Origin: an uncultured Paraprevotella sp.
GTDB lineage: Bacteria; Bacteroidota; Bacteroidia; Bacteroidales; Bacteroidaceae
Direction of reading: 5' to 3'
Assembly: GCA_944321565.1 (NCBI GenBank)
Contig: CALULT010000030.1
Location: forward strand, 1-38,687
Length of the DNA stretch: 38,687 nucleotides
In this document: in pieces, positions 33,201 to 38,687 of the stretch
Layout of the letters: each line of letters starts with the position of its first letter
How positions within the stretch are numbered: the stretch's first letter is position 1
Program-made: the position numbers and the translations under genes
The notes under the pieces: generated by a model
The model's input: only the letters and a program-made list of their open reading frames with translations
The model's database searches: none
Told to the model about the DNA's origin: nothing

Positions 33201-33620
33201 GAATTGATCGGCATTATAATATCTTGTGTAAGATGAATCTGTCTGAATAGTATAAGCGTCACCGGAAAGCGTAAATGCCCAATTGCATGATGTGGAAGGA
33301 TTAGAATAAGAATAAAGATTCACCCGAGTCTGGTTGTAACGGTTCAAATACCTCTCCGTTGAAGTAAACTGCACATTATAGCCGCCTTCTTTGGCCGCCG
33401 TGACAAGCACTTCCGCCCCTGTGTCGGCAAAAGTCAAATCACTATTATTTTCCGTCAACGAAAGGAACTTCCTCGCCCCCACATTATACAGATAATAGGT
33501 TTCGCCGGGAGTCAGCGTCGTAGCCTCCGGAAGAACCGGAGCCACGCGGTCGGCAGCCACGCCATGCGCCGCCCACAAACTTGCCACAAAGGCAAGCACA
33601 AAATGTTTGATTGTCTTCAT
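30201..33620 (-). CDS. BspA-like leucine-rich-repeat surface protein
   Basis: 1139 residues with a signal peptide (MKTIKHFVLAFVASLWAAHG). An N-terminal ricin/lectin-like part (about 30-240, with YLYNVGARKFLSLTENN) precedes BspA-type leucine-rich repeats at about 370-640 (IPSTVTEIGAEAFRDTYLKEI and similar). A long Bacteroidetes-specific region follows (WYFISLPFDI, GWNLVGNPYQTFYNINH). The C-terminus (VVKVYASGGQLVYEG...AGLYLVQVSG) is a type IX-like sorting domain. Such proteins bind host or bacterial surfaces in oral relatives. It is the first gene of the operon; the next begins 13 nt downstream. The repeat part is more AT-rich than the rest of the gene. No clear TAnnTTTG box lies directly upstream. 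Confidence 0.85.
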   Translation of the reverse strand: MKTIKHFVLAFVASLWAAHGVAADRVAPVLPEATTLTPGETYYLYNVGARKFLSLTENNSDLTFADTGAEVLVTAAKEGGYNVQFTSTERYLNRYNQTRVNLYSYSNPSTSCNWAFTLSGDAYTIQTDSSYTRYYNADQFLGWDGGENTMLNPALASSAHVAWQLIDGEAGAYYCAKLDLYNALQAMDAYDYNVDKFEAIYSDAESTTEELAEAAATLTAGLEMTQQIEMPEWSDYPIFFENDMENPWRVSGDIMVSNSRGGRLTATVVVDCDATLSYFAYSLNDLTVYVDGHEVRRFFSSRQGDYDNRFFEKLTPGMHVIEWQTSSDEMVLKDVGVEQTPTISVELLEPGSLGTEVLYHVNSLNDVRRLKISGPMNDDDWARLKMMANLYAVDFSEAEITAIPKNQFNRDVSDGYFFHEVQLPEGLLSIGERAFRQSYLDEVAIPSTVTEIGAEAFRDTYLKEIVLPDGMVEIQPNVFNHCTFLEHAVLPKNLVSLWGSCFKETEVVGIKFPETLTTIDEAVFMYTRMNPRFPKSLRTIGEKAFSGCPIDSLFVPEGMTELTNESFENCSKLVYVELPTTCCNAGDYYIFDNCNNLKTVVLKSATMFDGYEQERYFGVDITQLTLVVPSYLVNTYKLDDYWYNAKDIQGFSTAEVQNWRISKPLTLGVRDRFEGTPNMSIVGQGSLKVNGDAAMTFDNFYIETNQNDVDYSAIMLSNCDNLSIQGQYTHGFYVNANKWYFISLPFDITVSEIELPEGMQKAVRYYDGAQRASNGTGNNWKDYAEDDVIPAGTGFILQTNKAGWLEFHAMENETKQYVVSNKEFAKALAENPSETVANSGWNLVGNPYQTFYNINHLNFTAPITVWNLDNRRYDAYSIIDDEFVLTPNQAFFVQCPEEVASISFPLEGRQVSEEIVSAQVNTRPSFDDRVAASRRLIDLTLSAGEASDRTRVVLNSEATEDYDLSCDASKFMSMDVTVPQLYTIGADGTTYAINERPLSDGRVRLGLYLPQDGAYTLSLKHRAADEARLVDLQTGTETDLLAGDYHFTGEAGQHDGRFELRLQAGEVTGIGAAQSARAEVKAVAGGLEVANATDVVKVYASGGQLVYEGRADGGVLRVSLSAGLYLVQVSGSVEKVVVD

Positions 33621-33707
33621 TCGTTTCTTTTTTGATGTGAATATAAAATTTTACTTGGCTTTTGTGTGTAGTAAAAAGAAAGGCGGGAACTGCCATCATG
33701 CCCATTA

Positions 33708-33827
33708 CTCACACAGGGAACCGCCAAGTCACCCTCACATCCTAATAAGCACTGACAGTCCACGCCTTGCGGCGTGAACTTCGTCTCGCTTATTCTCGGA
33801 TATTGAAATTGGCGGTTTCTGTGTGAG
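33708..33827. ncRNA. candidate structured RNA or cruciform element
   Basis: Three nested inverted repeats share one centre. The outer pair is 33708-33727 with 33809-33827 (9+9 pairs with a 2x1 bulge). The middle pair is AATAAGC/GCTTATT (33744-33750 with 33788-33794), and the inner pair is CACGCC/GGCGTG (33761-33766 with 33771-33776). Its minus-strand form lies 88 nt upstream of the surface operon start, so it may be a leader RNA, a MITE-like insertion or a stand-alone RNA. No known riboswitch was recognised. Confidence 0.5.
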
Positions 33828-34313
33828 GAGAATAAGAAACAAATGTTCCGTATTGCTATTTTGCTCGTTGTCAACAGACAGCTTCCCCCTTCCGCGGAAC
33901 GCCTGCGGCCTGGCCGCCCGTCGCCCCATGAAGGAAAATCGTCTCTTTTTCTGTTTCTTGTTATGCTGCTTTTTAAGTTCAACTTCCGGAACCGCCCCCG
34001 GCGACCCCGCATGATTACTCTCGCCAGCCCAGGCTTATGCGCCCAAGCCTTGCGCCACATCTCGAAGAGAAATGACGAACTCATCTGCAAAGAAACAATT
34101 TTTCAGCGAAATATCACAAAAATCACTCATCTTTTTTGCCCGAAAACATTCATACCGATTTTTTTGCCTGATTCCACACGGCGAAACGCCTTGATTGGAA
34201 CAACGCAAACGCAAGTTGATTTTCCGTGCAGAGTTTATCAAATCCCCATCAAATTTCGAGGCAGCAGAAAATCAACGTGGGTACACATAAATCATAGAGA
34301 GTCTGCCGAGGGC

Positions 34314-34484
34314 GTAGCAAAATAAACTCCTCCGCCTTGTAGGGGAGGTGGCGCGAAGCGACGGAGGGGTCTCACGTCCACAAAGACAAACTTTATGTGT
34401 GTGTCCGTGGGGGTAAACCCCCTCAGGTCCGTTGGGCCAGCTCCCCTACAAGACGGAGCAGTTCCTTCTCGCAGGTTTTGCTAC
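34314..34484. repeat. dispersed palindromic intergenic repeat, copy 2
   Basis: Core 34325-34464 matches the element at 19546-19724; both begin AACTCCTCCGCCTTGTAGGG. The right half is again its imperfect reverse complement. In this copy the unit is also enclosed by an exact 9-bp inverted pair, GTAGCAAAA (34314-34322) and TTTTGCTAC (34476-34484), which the other copy lacks. Confidence 0.8.
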
Positions 34485-34630
34485 ACCCCGAACCTATTAG
34501 CTGAGGAGGCGACATAATCAGAATGTCATAAAATGCTTGTAAAAACAGACAAATTGTTCCGTTTTGGCTGATTTCCGTGACGCGGCTTTTGCGCAATTCG
34601 ACCCAAATAGAGGATTTTCGCGCGATTTTT

Positions 34631-34774
34631 TTGCACAAAACGGGGCTTTTGTGCAAGGTTTTGTCAGCGTCTTTTACTTTTTGGGCAGTCCGGCGAGAAA
34701 TTTCGGAGCCGGAACGCGAAATTCCGAGCCCCGAAAAAAGAATTCCGGGGCTTGGAATTTTCTTTTCGGGGCTC
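34631..34774. repeat. cluster of two strong hairpins
   Basis: TTGCACAAAA (34631-34640) and TTTTGTGCAA (34647-34656) form a perfect 10-bp stem. Bases 34726-34746 pair with 34754-34774 at 19 of 21 positions around a 7-nt loop. The second contains the motif CGGGGCTYGGA in both orientations. No gene or known RNA family fits. Confidence 0.6.
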
Positions 34775-35188
34775 GGACGGAAAAATCCCGGTACAGAAAC
34801 GTTTTCGCGGCGGCTTCGGGGGCGTTTTTCCTTCCCGTTGGAATTTTTTCCCGGACACGTTTCCTGTGTCATTTTGTCGGCGGAATCCCCCGACGTGCTT
34901 TCCCGCCGGTCGGACTTCTGCGCCGGGAGTGTCTCGTGTTCCGTCAAAAGGGCAGGTTTGGAGGGGATTCCGCGACATTTTGATTTCCGCATGGCGCGTG
35001 TGGCTGCGTTTTTTCCGCGCTGTCCCGGCCCGGCGGACGAATACGCGATTCTCAGAAGGCGAAAATGAGCAAATTGTCAACCCCCCCCGAAACTGTCATT
35101 CTGTCAATGAAAGGATGTCCGCAGGGGTTCTTTGCTGCTTTTTGCTTCTTTTGCTGCGCTGAATTTGTAATCCAGCACAATTGGGGGT

Positions 35189-35320
35189 GCGGATTTCCGA
35201 ATCCGCAAGCCCGTGCGGGCTTAGATGCGTGAAGCATGGCTTATGCAATCAAGCGGTATTTTTTCGGATTAAAAATCCTGATATTCGATTGCGTGGGATT
35301 GCAAATTCCACGCGACAGGA
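35189..35320. repeat. second dispersed intergenic repeat, copy 2
   Basis: Matches 25491-25627; the shared blocks are GCGGATTTCCGAATCC at the left end, CATGG/TATGCAA in the middle, AAAATCCTGAT and ATTCCACGCG at the right end. The copies differ by many substitutions and small gaps, so the family is old. It is in the same orientation in both places. Confidence 0.7.
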
Positions 35321-35400
35321 AGTTCATCTTGCCATAAACTGATTTTTGACTCACCCTCATTTTCGCACTATTGCGCATATCAGTGACCTGCCTTGCGATT

Positions 35401-35420
35401 GTGCGGCAGGAATGCCGCAC
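35401..35420. repeat. 7-bp perfect hairpin
   Basis: GTGCGGC (35401-35407) pairs exactly with GCCGCAC (35414-35420) around AGGAAT. It lies about 80 nt beyond the stop of the minus-strand ATP-grasp-like gene. No T-run follows, so terminator function is uncertain. Confidence 0.45.
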
Positions 35421-35496
35421 CTCCTATAAATTCCTATTGAACGCACAAATTCATGCCGCGCGCAGTATAAAGGGAGCAGGCCTCCCCAATCCTCCT

Positions 35497-36693
35497 TCAC
35501 TCCACGCTTTCCAACACCGCACGGTAGTGCGTTTCCGGCCCGACGGGTGTCAGGGGCAAGCATCCGGCCGACAGCTTGCCGCCCGAAACCTGCGGCGGAG
35601 CCTCCTGCATCCCGCGGCAATGCACCGCCCACAATCCACCTTCCGCCGCACAATAGTCAATGCGAAAACGGGCTTCCACGCCCGGCGCAAGAAGCCGCGC
35701 AAGGTCTGCAGCCACGCGGCCCATCGTGCGGCGCAGATTGATTTCCACGCAGGGGTGCACACACAAGTCCCCGCATCCTTCCATGCGGCACAACATCATG
35801 TCCACCCCGAGCGGGCCGCGATAACCACTCCCCAACCAACGGGACAAATACTCCGCCAGGTCGTCGCGCAACGCCTGCCACAAGGCGCGGGGCACAAAAG
35901 ACGAAAGCCAGCACAGGTGGGCATCCTCCGAGGCCACACGGTTGCCGCCGTAAGTTCCCCGGGGCGTGGTGGAGAAACGCGAAAGCCCCTTATAGACAAC
36001 CGTGCCGCACCCGTCGGCTTCAAATTCCATGGCAAAGTCGTACACCTTATTATATATAGGCTCCACCACCACGCCACCCTGCCCGCGCAACACCCGTCGG
36101 CACCATCCTGCGAGCGGCGGCGCATAGCCCCCGCGCCCCTGCCTCAACCCCTTCCCGCTCCCCGACCACGGGGCTTTCAGAATCGCATCCGGCCATTCGG
36201 CCAGCCGCCGGGCAATCGCGGCCTCGTCCGTGCAATAACAGGAAACGCCGCAAAGCCGCCCGCCCCAGCCGCACCCCGACCGCGAACCGCCCCCACGCAG
36301 CCAAGCCAGCAAATCCACGGCATGGCGGCGATGGGACCAATCGCGGTAGCGGCAAAGCGTTTCATCGCCCGGCAACAAATCAGGCCGCACACCCATCTCC
36401 CGCAACCGCCCGGCCAACAACGGGCTCCAGCCCCACGGAACCACTTCCGTCACGCCGGATCCCACCATCCCGTCCGTCCACAGCAACGGCGGCAACAAGC
36501 CGCCGAGGCTGCCGGTCCACAGCCGCGCCTCGTCCGGCCGCGGCACACAGACCGCATCGCCCGGCCGCGCCCACCAGGCGGGCAACACCGCCAAGTCGGC
36601 CGCCATCTGCCGTGCCGAACGGGGCGGAATGAAATGCGGGCTGAAGCAAGCCAACGCCAAATCGTTCTCAGGATTGAAAACATGCCACTTCAT
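35497..36693 (-). CDS. ATP-grasp-like protein of unknown function
   Basis: A 398-residue cytoplasmic protein beginning MKWHVFNPENDLALACFSPH. The segment ILKAPWSGSGKGLR (171-184) resembles the nucleotide-binding lysine and glycine loop of ATP-grasp enzymes. VEPIYNKVYDFAMEFEADG, then GPLGVDMMLCR and the metal-ligand-like HPCVEINLRRTMGRVA complete the fold in the usual order. ATP-grasp enzymes join a carboxylate to an amine or thiol. Cys-rich stretches are notable (CGWGGRLCGVSCYC near 141-154). No biosynthetic partner is encoded beside it. The product cannot be assigned. Trp, Arg and Gly content is high, matching local GC content. Confidence 0.75.
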   Translation of the reverse strand: MKWHVFNPENDLALACFSPHFIPPRSARQMAADLAVLPAWWARPGDAVCVPRPDEARLWTGSLGGLLPPLLWTDGMVGSGVTEVVPWGWSPLLAGRLREMGVRPDLLPGDETLCRYRDWSHRRHAVDLLAWLRGGGSRSGCGWGGRLCGVSCYCTDEAAIARRLAEWPDAILKAPWSGSGKGLRQGRGGYAPPLAGWCRRVLRGQGGVVVEPIYNKVYDFAMEFEADGCGTVVYKGLSRFSTTPRGTYGGNRVASEDAHLCWLSSFVPRALWQALRDDLAEYLSRWLGSGYRGPLGVDMMLCRMEGCGDLCVHPCVEINLRRTMGRVAADLARLLAPGVEARFRIDYCAAEGGLWAVHCRGMQEAPPQVSGGKLSAGCLPLTPVGPETHYRAVLESVE

Positions 36694-36734
36694 GCCGCGA
36701 AATTAAGAAAAAGAAAATATTTTGCCAACCCCAC

Positions 36735-36765
36735 TTTGCATTTTTACAGTTTTACATTATCTTTG
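36735..36765 (+). promoter_or_regulatory. complete Bacteroides promoter
   Basis: TTTG (36735-36738) and TATCTTTG (36758-36765) are exactly 19 nt apart, a full match to the TTTG-N19-TAnnTTTG consensus. It sets the start of the ATPase gene at 36788. Confidence 0.75.
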
Positions 36766-36787
36766 CAAGACGTATCAAGCAGAAGGG

Positions 36788-37966
36788 ATGGAATCGTTTT
36801 TCAGAACACACGCATATCTCGTGGAACACACCAACGCCCCTGTCCGTCGCGCCCTCATGGACGAGATAGACTGGAACGACCGCCTGATAGGCATCAAGGG
36901 GACGCGCGGCGTGGGCAAAACCACCTTCCTGCTGCAATACGCCAAAGAGCATTTCCGAGTGGAAGACCGCCAATGCCTCTACATCAACCTGAACAACTTC
37001 TACTTCCAAGGCAAAGGCATCGCCCAGTTTGCCAAGGAGTTCCACGACACGGGAGGCAAAGTGCTGCTCATCGACCAAGTGTTCAAGCAACCGGACTGGA
37101 GCGCCGACCTGCGCAAGTGCCACGACACCCTGCCCGGACTGAAAATCGTGTTCACCGGCTCGTCCGTCATGCGCCTGAAAACGGAAAACCCGGAACTGGG
37201 GGGCATCGTCAAGTCCTACAACCTAAGAGGATTTTCCTTCCGCGAGTTCCTGAACCTGCAAACGGATAACCACTTCCCGGCCTATACGCTCGAAGACATT
37301 TTGGAAAGACACGAACAAATCGCGCGGGAAATACTTCCCAAAGCCAGCCCGCTGAAATATTTCCAGGACTACCTGCACCACGGATTCTATCCCTTTTTCC
37401 TCGAGAAACGGAACTTTTCGGAGAATCTGCTCAAGACGATGAACATGATGCTGGAAGTCGATATCCTGCTCATCAAACAAATCGAGCTGAAATATTTGAC
37501 GAAAATCAAAAAATTGCTATATTTGCTCGCGGTGGACAGCCCGGTGGCTCCCAACGTGAGCCAACTGGCGGAAGACATACATACCTCGCGCGCCACAGTG
37601 ATGAATTACATCAAATACCTGGCAGACGCGCGGCTGATTAACATGATTTACAGGAAAGGGGAAACCTTCCCCAAAAAACCGGCAAAAATCATGATGCATA
37701 ACAGCAACCTGATGTACGTCATCTACCCCTGCCGGCTGGAAACGCAAAACATATTGGAGACATTCTTCCAAAACACCGTGTGGAAAGACCACAAGGTGGA
37801 CAAAGGGGAAAAGGGCACTTCCTTCCTGGTGGACGAGCACCTGAAGTTCAAAATCTGCCCCACGGAGGAACGGAAGCGGAATCCCGAAACGATATACGCC
37901 CGCCACGACATCGAAACGGGCACGGGCAACGAAATCCCGATCTGGCTCTTCGGGTTTCTGTACTAA
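36788..37966 (+). CDS. AAA_14/DUF4143-type ATPase with altered Walker B
   Basis: A 392-residue protein from ATG 36788 (the in-frame ATG at 36722 precedes the promoter). The P-loop is GTRGVGKT (38-45). The Walker B strand is VLLIDQ, with Asp96 followed by Gln97 (CAA at 37076-37078) where the family normally has Glu. A sensor FTGSSVMRL follows. The C-terminal half has a winged-helix (about 255-285, LAEDIHTSRATVMNYIKYLAD) and a DUF4143 restriction-nuclease-like region ending at about 392. Members are common in Bacteroidales, and the function is unknown. The Glu-to-Gln change is the one used experimentally to block ATP hydrolysis; here it could be natural loss or a subgroup trait. Confidence 0.88.
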   Translation: MESFFRTHAYLVEHTNAPVRRALMDEIDWNDRLIGIKGTRGVGKTTFLLQYAKEHFRVEDRQCLYINLNNFYFQGKGIAQFAKEFHDTGGKVLLIDQVFKQPDWSADLRKCHDTLPGLKIVFTGSSVMRLKTENPELGGIVKSYNLRGFSFREFLNLQTDNHFPAYTLEDILERHEQIAREILPKASPLKYFQDYLHHGFYPFFLEKRNFSENLLKTMNMMLEVDILLIKQIELKYLTKIKKLLYLLAVDSPVAPNVSQLAEDIHTSRATVMNYIKYLADARLINMIYRKGETFPKKPAKIMMHNSNLMYVIYPCRLETQNILETFFQNTVWKDHKVDKGEKGTSFLVDEHLKFKICPTEERKRNPETIYARHDIETGTGNEIPIWLFGFLY

Positions 37967-38013
37967 GAAAGAAAGGAAATAAAGAAATTGTAGTTTAATC
38001 TCGTAATATTTGA

Positions 38014-38687
<674 letters not shown>

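Larger units (their letters stand above)
33621..35496. other. 1.9-kb non-coding region rich in repeats and inverted repeats
   Basis: No convincing gene is present, although overlapping open frames occur on both strands (for example 33843-34325 and 34423-34992). They lack family similarity, and several frames are open at once because the sequence is low in stop codons. The region holds the structured element 33708-33827, the palindromic repeat copy at 34325-34464, perfect and near-perfect hairpins at 34631-34774, an eight-C run at 35081-35088, the second dispersed repeat at 35189-35320 and a hairpin at 35401-35420. Confidence 0.6.

Noticed and set aside
33843-34325. 160-residue plus-strand open frame
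   Set aside because: It begins after the structured element and ends at the repeat copy; composition changes along it and no motif is recognisable.
34423-34992. 189-residue minus-strand open frame and overlapping frames on the other strand
   Set aside because: Both strands are open at once over hairpin-rich DNA, and the C-terminal end is translated repeat.

Overview
The window is a chromosomal segment from a GC-rich member of the Bacteroidales. Evidence is the recurring Bacteroides-type promoter (-7 box TAnnTTTG, in several places with a -33 TTTG about 19-20 nt upstream), frequent lack of Shine-Dalgarno sequences, a type III glutamine synthetase, DUF2027/Smr and BspA-like proteins, SusC-like barrel architecture and type IX-like C-terminal sorting domains. 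The genus cannot be fixed from the sequence. Most genes are GC-rich; AT-rich patches (about 2.8-3.6 kb, 25.7-26.9 kb and part of the 33-31 kb gene) stand out.

Layout. 1-5.96 kb: a long perfect hairpin, a metallo-beta-lactamase-fold hydrolase, an NlpC/P60 peptidase, a DUF2027/Smr protein, an antitoxin-GNAT toxin module beside a decayed regulator pseudogene (one nonsense codon plus an 11-bp repeat slippage), then queA and a Nudix hydrolase. 6.1-12.8 kb: ECF sigma factor, likely anti-sigma factor, a secreted protein of unknown function, a large outer-membrane barrel protein and a GH43 enzyme. 12.9-14.1 kb: a second, divergent-subfamily GH43 enzyme. 14.2-18.9 kb: a nitrogen-assimilation operon on the minus strand (outer-membrane porin-like protein, PII, AmtB, GlnN). 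18.9-19.9 kb: a kilobase of non-coding DNA with a dispersed palindromic repeat. 19.9-22.1 kb: small barrel protein and a CstA transporter coupled to a tiny membrane protein. 22.2-25.4 kb: GHL10-type glycosidase followed by DUF2007 protein, two-helix membrane protein and ABC ATPase. 25.7-26.8 kb: AT-rich AAA+ ATPase.

27.0-33.6 kb holds the most unusual set: a minus-strand operon encoding a BspA-like leucine-rich-repeat surface protein, an InlB-repeat/cohesin-like/dockerin protein, a cohesin-like protein with a sorting domain, and a 56-residue peptide whose start overlaps the previous stop (ATGA). Together they could form a cell-surface assembly; this is inference from domains and order. Upstream lie 1.9 kb of non-coding DNA full of inverted and dispersed repeats, which share family members with the 19.6 kb and 25.5 kb regions. 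35.5-38.7 kb: an ATP-grasp-like protein, a DUF4143-type ATPase whose Walker B glutamate is replaced by glutamine, and the N-terminal part of pyruvate:ferredoxin oxidoreductase, cut by the window edge.

No rRNA, tRNA, tmRNA, CRISPR array, prophage or complete insertion sequence was recognised.
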